From contig CAJTUM010000019.1 of the NCBI GenBank assembly GCA_910579575.1, positions 1 through 39,444 of the forward strand: a DNA stretch of 39,444 nucleotides, given 5' to 3'. Below the pieces are notes generated by a model. It saw nothing but the letters and a program-made list of their open reading frames with translations, was not told where the DNA came from and searched no databases. The stretch is from an uncultured Eubacteriales bacterium (GTDB lineage Bacteria; Bacillota; Clostridia; Oscillospirales; Butyricicoccaceae). The position numbers and the translations under genes are program-made. Of the stretch, positions 31,885 through 38,268 are shown one piece after another (positions within the stretch are counted from its first letter, which is position 1; each line of letters begins with the position of its first letter).

Positions 31885-32457
31885 ATGGATTGGGCGGAGC
31901 TGACAATCGCGGCGGGCGGCCAAAAGGCCCGGGATTCCCTGGCCCGGCTGGCCGCGCCGCTGGCAGGGCCGCCTCATATGGCGGAAAGCGCCCAACAGGC
32001 CCGGCTGATTCTGCGCCAAACCTCGGCCGGTATTTTGATCGTCAACGGGCCTCTGCCCGATGAATTTGGAGCGGATCTGGCTGTGGAAGCGGCGGAAAAA
32101 GGAGGGTGGGCCGTGGTTTTTCTGGCTCAGTCTGGCTGCTGGCAAGCCGCGGCCAACCGATTGGCGCCCTACGGCGTGCTGACTCTCTCCAAGCCTTTGG
32201 ATCCCGCTCTATTCCGTCAGGCTCTTTGCCTGGCCCTGGCCTCTCGACGGAGGCTGGCCGCTTTGGAGCAGGAAAATCTGCGCCTGCAAAGCAAGCTGGA
32301 CGAAATCCGCCTGGTCAACCGGGCAAAAAGCGTGCTGACGCAGGTCTTGGGGCTCAGCGAGGCCCAAGCCCACCGGGCCATTGAAAAGCAAGCCATGGAT
32401 CTGCGCCTCACCCGCCGGGCCGTGGCCGAGGACATTCTGAAAACATACGAGCTATAA
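31885..32457 (+). CDS. ANTAR-domain RNA-binding antiterminator with degenerate receiver
   Basis: This 190-residue protein has a receiver-like N-terminus (about 1-115), a coiled-coil linker (about 118-140) and an ANTAR domain (about 141-190: LVNRAKSVLTQVLGLSEAQAHRAIEKQAMDLRLTRRAVAEDILK). ANTAR proteins bind paired hairpins with A1/G4 hexaloops and prevent terminator formation. The phosphoacceptor site reads IVNGPLPDE, with Asn54 where Asp is expected, although the SKP lysine (Lys103) is kept; control by phosphorylation is therefore unlikely. GGGGAGG is seven bases before the ATG. Its place 42 bp after purA, beside two leaders with suitable hairpins, makes those its likely targets (inference). 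Confidence 0.9.
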   Translation: MDWAELTIAAGGQKARDSLARLAAPLAGPPHMAESAQQARLILRQTSAGILIVNGPLPDEFGADLAVEAAEKGGWAVVFLAQSGCWQAAANRLAPYGVLTLSKPLDPALFRQALCLALASRRRLAALEQENLRLQSKLDEIRLVNRAKSVLTQVLGLSEAQAHRAIEKQAMDLRLTRRAVAEDILKTYEL

Positions 32458-32495
32458 CAAACGCAAACCGGGAAAATGACGGAGGAACCGCGTCC

Positions 32496-33902
32496 ATGTC
32501 TGGAGATAAATTACACGAAGAATGCGGCGTTTTCGGCGTGCATATCAACGTCCAGGAAGCCGCCGGCTTGACTTATAACGCTCTATCCGCTCTTCAGCAC
32601 CGAGGCCAGGAGGGCGCCGGCATCGCCGTGCTGTCCAGAAACGCCATTGTCTGCCGCAAAAATATGGGGCTCGTCAGCGAGGTTTTCGCCGGCGGCGTCT
32701 TAGACGAGCTGCCCTCCTCCGGCATCGGCGTGGGCCATGTGCGCTATTCCACCACCGGCGGCAATGTGCGCGCCAACGTGCAGCCGGTGGCCGCAGAGTT
32801 TCTGTGGGGGCGCATTGCCGTGGTTCACAACGGCAACATCGTCAACGCGGGGGAGCTCAAGCAGATGCTGGCCCAATACGGCTGCTCCTTTGCCGCCACC
32901 ACGGACAGCGAGGTGATTTCTGCCCTGATCGCCTATGAAATCGTCCGCAATAAAGATTTGCAGACGGCTGTGACCGCCGCCGTCCGCCAGCTGCGGGGCG
33001 CCTTTTCGCTGATCGTCCTGTCCTCCGACGGCTCTATGGTCGCCGTGCGGGACGGCTGGGGCTTCCGCCCCCTGTGCCTGGGCAAAAATGAGCACGGCTA
33101 TGCCTTTGCCTCGGAAAGCTGCGCTTTGGACAGCGCCGGTTTCCGCTTCGTCCGGGATATCGAGCCGGGGGAAATGGCCGTCGTCGGCCCCAACGGCGAT
33201 TTTTCCTGCCGCGAAATATTGGAAAAGGATAACCGGGGCCTGTGTATTTTCGAATATGTGTATTTTGCTCGGCCCGATTCTGTGATAGACGGCCTCAGCG
33301 TCTACCAAGCCCGTTACAACATGGGCGCGCAGCTGGCCCGCGAATATCCGGTAGAGGCGGATTTGGTTTGCGGCGTGCCGGACAGCGGGTTGGACGCCGC
33401 TATCGGCTACGCCGCCGAAAGCGGCCTTCCCAACGTTCCGGGTTTTGTGAAAAACCGGTATATCGGCCGCAGCTTCATTTTCCCCTCCCAATCCCAGCGG
33501 GACGCCGCCGTGCGGCTCAAGCTCAACCCTCTGGGCGCCAACGTGCAGGGCAAACGGGTGGTGCTGGTGGACGATTCCATCGTCCGGGGCACTACCAGCG
33601 CCAAGATCGTCCGAATGCTCAAACAGGCCGGCGCCCGCGAGGTTCATGTCCGGGTATCCTCCCCTCCCTTTACCCACGCCTGCCATTTTGGCACAGATAT
33701 CGACAGCGAGGAAAACCTCGTGGCCAACCGAATGTCCTTGGAGGAAATTCGCCGCGCTATCGGCGCGGACAGTCTGGGCTATATCAGCGTCAAAGGGCTG
33801 AAGGAGGCTTGCCAGAGCAGCAGAGCCCGGTTTTGCGCCGGCTGCTTTACCGGCCAATTTCCTGTAGACGTAGGCGGCCATTCCAAACGCCAATTTGAAT
33901 AA
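32496..33902 (+). CDS. purF: Amidophosphoribosyltransferase
   Basis: PurF makes phosphoribosylamine from PRPP and glutamine, the first step of purine synthesis. The 468-residue product has a short propeptide ending at Cys10 (HEECGVFG), the N-terminal nucleophile of the glutaminase. Next come GIGVGHVRYSTTG and VVHNGNIVN. The phosphoribosyltransferase half has the PRPP loop VVLVDDSIVRGTT. Cysteines in GLCIFEYVYF, THACHFGTD and FCAGCFTG match the four cluster ligands of the Bacillus-type, oxygen-sensitive 4Fe-4S enzyme. The ATG at 32496 lies 38 bp after the ANTAR gene, behind GGAGG. Confidence 0.95.
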   Translation: MSGDKLHEECGVFGVHINVQEAAGLTYNALSALQHRGQEGAGIAVLSRNAIVCRKNMGLVSEVFAGGVLDELPSSGIGVGHVRYSTTGGNVRANVQPVAAEFLWGRIAVVHNGNIVNAGELKQMLAQYGCSFAATTDSEVISALIAYEIVRNKDLQTAVTAAVRQLRGAFSLIVLSSDGSMVAVRDGWGFRPLCLGKNEHGYAFASESCALDSAGFRFVRDIEPGEMAVVGPNGDFSCREILEKDNRGLCIFEYVYFARPDSVIDGLSVYQARYNMGAQLAREYPVEADLVCGVPDSGLDAAIGYAAESGLPNVPGFVKNRYIGRSFIFPSQSQRDAAVRLKLNPLGANVQGKRVVLVDDSIVRGTTSAKIVRMLKQAGAREVHVRVSSPPFTHACHFGTDIDSEENLVANRMSLEEIRRAIGADSLGYISVKGLKEACQSSRARFCAGCFTGQFPVDVGGHSKRQFE

Positions 33903-33931
33903 CGCCCGGCGCTGGGCGGAAAGGACTTTTT

Positions 33932-34795
33932 ATGCAAGCAAGCCCAAAAAACCAAGTCCTATCCTTCACCAAAATGGAGGGGGCGGGCAACGATTATATC
34001 TATTTCAACTGTTTTGAGCAGTCGATTGCCGATCCGGCCGCCCTGTCGGCCGCTCTTTCCGACCGGCATTTCGGCATAGGGGGCGACGGCATTGTGCTCA
34101 TCTGCCCCTCCGACAGGGCGGACGCCCGAATGCGGATGTTCAACGCCGACGGCAGCGAAGGCAGGATGTGCGGCAACGCCATCCGCTGCGTGGGCAAATA
34201 CCTTTATGAAACCGGTATGGTTCCCCGGCAAACGATGACGATTGAAACCCTCAGCGGCCTGCGGCGGCTGGAGCTCCAGGTGGAAAAAGGCGCTGTGACA
34301 AGCGTTACGGCGGATATGGGCCCCGCTCTGCTGGAACCGGCCCAAATCCCCGTGAACCTGCCCGGGCCCGCCGTCGTCAGCCGTCCTGTCCAAATCGGCG
34401 AGGCGGAGTATTCCATCACCTGTCTGTCCATGGGCAACCCTCATTGCGTGGTTTTTTGGCCAGAAGCGCTGAAGGAGCTGCCCATCGAAGAAATCGGCCC
34501 GCTTTTTGAACGCAATCCTTTGTTCCCTCAGGGCGTCAATACAGAGTTTGTGCGGGTTCTGGGGGAAAACCGCATTCAGATGCGGGTTTGGGAGCGGGGC
34601 AGCGGCGAAACTCTGGCCTGCGGCACCGGCGCCTGCGCCGCCGCGGCTGCCAGCGTGCTGGCCGGCTACTGCGGCAAAAATACGGATATCTCCGTTCAGC
34701 TGCTGGGCGGCGATCTGACCGTCCGTTGGGACGGCCAAACGGTCTGGATGACCGGCCCGGCTCGAACCGTCTTCCAGGGAACCGTGACAATCTGA
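33932..34795 (+). CDS. dapF: Diaminopimelate epimerase
   Basis: DapF converts LL- to meso-diaminopimelate for peptidoglycan and lysine. The 287-residue product has KMEGAGNDYIYF, HFGIGGDGIVL, MRMFNADGSEGRMCGNAIRC with catalytic Cys80, MGNPHCV, NTEFV and WERGSGETLACGTGACA with catalytic Cys230. AAAGGA precedes the ATG, which lies 29 bp after purF. Other lysine pathway genes are not in the window, so its placement here is unusual. Confidence 0.95.
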   Translation: MQASPKNQVLSFTKMEGAGNDYIYFNCFEQSIADPAALSAALSDRHFGIGGDGIVLICPSDRADARMRMFNADGSEGRMCGNAIRCVGKYLYETGMVPRQTMTIETLSGLRRLELQVEKGAVTSVTADMGPALLEPAQIPVNLPGPAVVSRPVQIGEAEYSITCLSMGNPHCVVFWPEALKELPIEEIGPLFERNPLFPQGVNTEFVRVLGENRIQMRVWERGSGETLACGTGACAAAAASVLAGYCGKNTDISVQLLGGDLTVRWDGQTVWMTGPARTVFQGTVTI

Positions 34796-34920
34796 GCCGC
34801 GGGCCAACCCCCCGCAGCCGGCGAAGGGTTTTCCCAATTTTTTCTCCATCAGCAGGACTTTCTCGGAAAGCCGGTCGATTTTGAGGAAACAAGCGAACAT
34901 ATGAAAAGGATGAGAAACCG

Positions 34921-35673
34921 ATGAGAGATTACGAGCAGGAACTGAAGCAGCGCGTAGCCTTTATCCAATTTGCGCTGCGAGACGCTCATTGTCAAGGCGT
35001 CGTTTTCGGCAACAGCGGCGGCAAGGACAGCGCCTTGGTGGGCGTTTTGTGCAAGCTGGCCTGCCCCGATACGATAGGCGTCGCTATGCCTTGCCAATCC
35101 ACCCGCAATTTTGGGGAGGATATGGAAGACGCCCTGGCCTTGGCCCGACAGTTTGACATCGAAACGCTGACGGTGGATTTGAGCCAGGTCAAAGAGGCTC
35201 TGTGCGCCCAGATCGCCCCCTTGCAGCAGCTGACTCAGCCCGCTCTGGCCAACGTCGCCCCCCGCCTGCGGATGACGACCCTTTACGCCGTGGCCCAGAG
35301 CCGAAACGCCCTGGTGGCCGGCACAGGAAACAAATGCGAGCGATACATGGGTTATTTTACAAAATGGGGCGACGGCGCCTGCGACTTCAACCCTATCGCC
35401 GACCTGACCGTCAGCGAGATCTATGAATTTTTGGCCTATTTGAAGGCGCCGGAAAATATCCGAAAAAAAGCCCCCTCTGCCGGCCTGTTTGAGGGCCAGA
35501 CAGACGAGGCGGAAATGGGCGTTACATATCGTGATATTGAGATGTATATGGCGGAAGGCTCCTGCGGCGGCGCTCAGGATTCCATCATCCGCCGGGCTCA
35601 TCAAATCACGGAGCACAAGCGGAGAATGCCGTTGGTCTATACCGGCTCCGACGAATCCTCTCGCCAATTGTAA
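34921..35673 (+). CDS. nadE: Ammonia-dependent NAD synthetase
   Basis: NadE amidates deamido-NAD to NAD with ATP. The 250-residue product has the PP-loop SGGKDSALVG (about residues 32-41), VAGTGNKCERYMGYFTKWGDGACDFNPI and a C-terminal RRAHQITEHKRRMP. There is no glutaminase domain, so it uses free ammonia. AAAGGATGAG lies before the ATG. The 125 bp after dapF hold a small CTTTC/GAAAG hairpin but no recognisable terminator or gene. It is the last gene of the operon, ended by a strong terminator. Confidence 0.93.
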   Translation: MRDYEQELKQRVAFIQFALRDAHCQGVVFGNSGGKDSALVGVLCKLACPDTIGVAMPCQSTRNFGEDMEDALALARQFDIETLTVDLSQVKEALCAQIAPLQQLTQPALANVAPRLRMTTLYAVAQSRNALVAGTGNKCERYMGYFTKWGDGACDFNPIADLTVSEIYEFLAYLKAPENIRKKAPSAGLFEGQTDEAEMGVTYRDIEMYMAEGSCGGAQDSIIRRAHQITEHKRRMPLVYTGSDESSRQL

Positions 35674-35691
35674 TACTGCCTGCTTCCATAG

Positions 35692-35730
35692 AAAACATCC
35701 CTTTTGCCGGCGCAGAAGGGATGTTTTTTT
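35692..35730. terminator. Intrinsic terminator after nadE
   Basis: A 12-bp stem AAAACATCCCTT/AAGGGATGTTTT (35692-35703 with 35716-35727) is followed by a run of seven Ts. It should also act on the opposite strand for the M56 gene. Confidence 0.9.
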
Positions 35731-35773
35731 ATTGATTGGTCAACCCAATCGGATACCCGCCCGGCGTTTCCGC

Positions 35774-37159
35774 CTAAGCAAAGGGATATTCGATCACCCG
35801 GCGGACGATTCCCTCCTCCACCTCAAAGAAAAAAGGCATTTTGGGGCTGCCCTGGCTATAGGTAGCCAGATAACGTTCAAACAGCGCCTGGTCTTGGGTG
35901 CAAATGACGATGTCCTCCGCGTCTGGGTCCTCCACAAAATCTCGGCCCCAGTCAATGAAGATATACTGGGTATCCTGGGTCAGCGTCCAGCTTTCGGTCT
36001 GCCGCTCTGGGTTATAGATATAATATCCGTCCGGCATATCCGCCGCTTCCGTCAAATGGAGTTCTTGTATCCGCTGCCGGTCCTCCTGCCCGACGTATTC
36101 CGCCGGGTCCGCTTCCAACTGATCCCCTTCCACAGACAGCACAAACGCGCAAGTCGTCTGCCGCATAAAATCCTCCGGCACGTCGTATCGCTCCATCCAA
36201 GATTCCCCGGAAGCCTGCTCCTGAGGCGCGCTCTCCTGCTTCAAGCCGCATCCGGCCAACGCAAACGATAGAACCACCAGCGCGGAAGAGCCAAAAATCC
36301 GCTTCCAGGAAGGGCGCCGATAAGACATCACGTTTTGTACCCGGTTTTTGGTTTCGCCTTTTCCAAAGGCAGGAAGAGTATGGGAAACGGCGGCGCCGGC
36401 GGCGAATTTCAGCAGCGAGGCCGCATATTCCGCCCGGATATCCCGCTTTGCTCGTTTCACCGTAGCCTCGTCGCAGGACATCTCCATATCCTGTTCCATC
36501 AGATGAAAGGCCAGCCAGACCAGCGGGTTGAACCAGTGGATCGCCAGCGCCCCAAAGGCCAACAGTTTCACCAGATGATCCCCTCGCCGGATATGAATCT
36601 GCTCGTGCAGAATCAGATAATCCCGCTCCCGTTCCGCCAGCCCGGAGGGCAGATAAATCTGAGGCCGCAGCAACCCCAGCACAAAGGGACTTTGAATGTG
36701 ATCTGCCAGACGAATACGATCTCGCAAAGGGACGGAACGGGCCAACCGCCCTTTCAAGCGCAGCAGAGACCCTGCTCCATACAGCGTCATGGAGGCCGCG
36801 CCAGCCAGCCAAAGAGCCTCCGCCGTTGTTTTCCAGCTTATACGGTTCCTTTTCTTTTGGTTTAGCGCCAATGTCTGCCCTGGGTCCCCTTGACCAGTCC
36901 AGTCGTTCGACGCTATGGTATCCGCCGGCGACGTCAACTCCTGTTGAACGGCTGTGGAACGAGAAGGCGCCGGCGCCGAAATCGAAAACAGACCAATATC
37001 TGCCGGACACAGCAAGCGGAATAACGCGCCAAACCACAGCAGATAGCAGAACGCCTTGGGCGCCCCTCTGAGCAGCCGCCGCAGCGGAAGAACCAGCAAA
37101 ATCGCGGCGGACCCTGCCAAGCTCATGGATAACACGGCTGCCAACAAACGGCCCTTCAT
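35774..37159 (-). CDS. BlaR1/MecR1-like M56 metallopeptidase with unusual C-terminal domain
   Basis: This 461-residue membrane protein is of peptidase family M56, which cleaves or signals to BlaI-type repressors. Hydrophobic helices lie at about 8-26, 36-52, 114-132 and 200-222. The zinc motif is HEQIH (185-189), with the third ligand region EMSCDE (226-231). After the peptidase, a hydrophobic segment ends in LAGC (301-304), which looks like an internal lipobox. The exported C-terminal domain of about 155 residues is not a penicillin-binding domain and is unrecognised. GGGGGG precedes the ATG, and the repressor stop is one base away, so both are one operon. The signal sensed is unknown. Confidence 0.85.
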   Translation of the reverse strand: MKGRLLAAVLSMSLAGSAAILLVLPLRRLLRGAPKAFCYLLWFGALFRLLCPADIGLFSISAPAPSRSTAVQQELTSPADTIASNDWTGQGDPGQTLALNQKKRNRISWKTTAEALWLAGAASMTLYGAGSLLRLKGRLARSVPLRDRIRLADHIQSPFVLGLLRPQIYLPSGLAERERDYLILHEQIHIRRGDHLVKLLAFGALAIHWFNPLVWLAFHLMEQDMEMSCDEATVKRAKRDIRAEYAASLLKFAAGAAVSHTLPAFGKGETKNRVQNVMSYRRPSWKRIFGSSALVVLSFALAGCGLKQESAPQEQASGESWMERYDVPEDFMRQTTCAFVLSVEGDQLEADPAEYVGQEDRQRIQELHLTEAADMPDGYYIYNPERQTESWTLTQDTQYIFIDWGRDFVEDPDAEDIVICTQDQALFERYLATYSQGSPKMPFFFEVEEGIVRRVIEYPFA

Positions 37160-37160
37160 C

Positions 37161-37523
37161 TCAATCCCCCCTGTTATTTTCGATTATTTTCTGAATTTCC
37201 TGAATTTCCTCTGGACTCAGCTTTTTCTGCGTGGAAAAAGCAGTTAAAAATTTGGGCAACGAGCCGCCGAAGGCGTCCTCCACAAATTTTTCGCTTTGCA
37301 GCGCCAGAAACTGCTGCCTGGAAACCAAAGAAGTCACTTGACCTCCCTGGTTTTGAAACAGCCCTTTGCCGCACAGTTTGCGCAGCACCGTATAAGTCGT
37401 AGATTTTTTCCAATCCAGCCGTTGGGCGCAAAGCTGCGTTAGCTGACCCGACGACAGCGGTTCGTTATCCCACACAATGTCCGCAAAGCGCCGCTCAATT
37501 TCCCCCAATTTATAATCGTTCAT
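37161..37523 (-). CDS. BlaI/MecI-family transcriptional repressor
   Basis: This 120-residue winged-helix repressor controls its own operon with the M56 sensor. The DNA-binding half includes EIERRFADIVWDNEPLSSGQLTQLCAQRLDWKKSTTYTVLRKLCGKGLF, and the C-terminal half is a dimerisation helix region (KFLTAFSTQKKLSPEEIQEIQKII). AAAGGAGG lies seven bases before the ATG at 37523; the frame is open 25 codons further but through the promoter. Cleavage sites used by M56 partners cannot be predicted. Confidence 0.9.
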   Translation of the reverse strand: MNDYKLGEIERRFADIVWDNEPLSSGQLTQLCAQRLDWKKSTTYTVLRKLCGKGLFQNQGGQVTSLVSRQQFLALQSEKFVEDAFGGSLPKFLTAFSTQKKLSPEEIQEIQKIIENNRGD

Positions 37524-37569
37524 ACCGTCGCCTCCTTTCTTTGGTTTATTCTCGATAGACCACGCAGTT

Positions 37570-37598
37570 AGTTTATCAGCGATAAACCGCTTTGTCAA
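37570..37598 (-). promoter_or_regulatory. Promoter of the BlaI/M56 operon with overlapping operator
   Basis: On the minus strand TTGACA (37593-37598), 17 bp, TAAACT (37570-37575). A perfect dyad GTTTATC-AGC-GATAAAC occupies 37571-37587, covering the -10 box and half the spacer. This is a likely repressor site, although it differs from the classic TACA/TGTA BlaI dyad. Confidence 0.72.
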
Positions 37599-37628
37599 GC
37601 ATTCGACAAAAAAAATTTCATTTCCCCC

Positions 37629-37657
37629 TTGACAGAATCGGTTAGCCAGTGTAAACT
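37629..37657 (+). promoter_or_regulatory. Promoter of the feo operon
   Basis: TTGACA (37629-37634), 17 bp, TAAACT (37652-37657). The start is predicted near 37664, giving a leader of about 85 bases. Confidence 0.75.
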
Positions 37658-37722
37658 TATTCTCGCAGGGAAGGTTAGCTCGAGCTAATCTTTTTTAAGG
37701 GCCGTAAGTTAGCGCTTGCTAA
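37642..37722 (+). promoter_or_regulatory. Three phased TTAGC-N4-GCTAA-like boxes in the feo control region
   Basis: Box 1 at 37642-37655 (TTAGC-CAGT-GTAAA, imperfect) overlaps the -10. Box 2 at 37675-37688 (TTAGC-TCGA-GCTAA) and box 3 at 37709-37722 (TTAGC-GCTT-GCTAA) are perfect. Centres are 33 and 34 bp apart, about three helical turns. The form recalls DtxR/IdeR-type metal repressor sites more than a Fur box. Confidence 0.6.
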
Positions 37723-37748
37723 TTTGATATTTCAAGGAGGGAGGCGGC

Positions 37749-37961
37749 ATGATGCCCCTAACAATGGCAAAGCCTGGGGAAACGGCGATCATACGCAAAA
37801 TCACTGGCAAAGACGAGGTGCGCCAGCATTTGGCCGAGCTGGGTTTTGTAACGGACGCCGCCGTGACAGTGGTCAGCGAAATAGCCGGCAATCTGATTTT
37901 ACAGGTAAAAGACAGCCGGGTGGCGTTGGACCGAACGATGGCCAACCGCATTCTGATTTAA
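37749..37961 (+). CDS. feoA: FeoA-family ferrous iron transport protein A (first copy)
   Basis: FeoA is a small SH3-like cytoplasmic protein that assists FeoB in Fe(II) uptake. This 70-residue copy has the expected core (MAKPGETAIIRKITGKDEVRQHLAELGFVTDAAVTVVSEIAGNLILQVKDSRVALDRTMANRILI), including the LAELGF turn. AAGGAGGG lies seven bases before the ATG. It is the first gene of the operon, 22 bp before the second FeoA. Confidence 0.9.
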   Translation: MMPLTMAKPGETAIIRKITGKDEVRQHLAELGFVTDAAVTVVSEIAGNLILQVKDSRVALDRTMANRILI

Positions 37962-37983
37962 TTTTTCACAAGGAGAGGATTGG

Positions 37984-38205
37984 ATGAAAACCCTGAGAGA
38001 CGCCAAAGTGGGCGACACCGTCACTGTAGTCCGGCTGCATGGCGAAGGCGCCGTGAAACGGCGCATTATGGATATGGGCATTACCAAAGGCGTGGACCTG
38101 TATATCCGCAAAGTGGCCCCGCTGGGGGACCCTATGGAGCTGAATGTCCGCGGTTATGAGCTTTCCCTCCGCAAAGCGGATGCGGAAATGATTGAAATCG
38201 CCTAA
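37984..38205 (+). CDS. feoA: FeoA-family protein (second copy)
   Basis: This 73-residue FeoA-like protein has DAKVGDTVTVVRLHGEGAVKRRIMDMGITKG, the RRIMDMGIT motif being the usual family core, then PLGDPMELNVRGYELSLRKADAEMIEI. It is quite different from the first copy in sequence. Tandem feoA genes ahead of feoB are common in Clostridia. AAGGAGAGG lies before the ATG. A TTTCAGC/GCTGAAA hairpin occurs in the 63-bp gap to feoB (about 38222-38243). Confidence 0.92.
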   Translation: MKTLRDAKVGDTVTVVRLHGEGAVKRRIMDMGITKGVDLYIRKVAPLGDPMELNVRGYELSLRKADAEMIEIA

Positions 38206-38268
38206 CGTCCCAGCTTTCTTTTTTCAGCGTATCGCTGCTGAAACAAATGCAAGAAGAGGAGTTTGAAC

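Noticed and set aside
34796..34920. Terminator or small gene between dapF and nadE
   Set aside because: GGGTTTTCCCAATTTTTT has only a 3-bp stem, and no frame with a ribosome site is present.
37600..37748. Fur box in the feo promoter
   Set aside because: No GATAATGATAATCATTATC-like 19-mer is seen; the repeated motif is TTAGC-N4-GCTAA.
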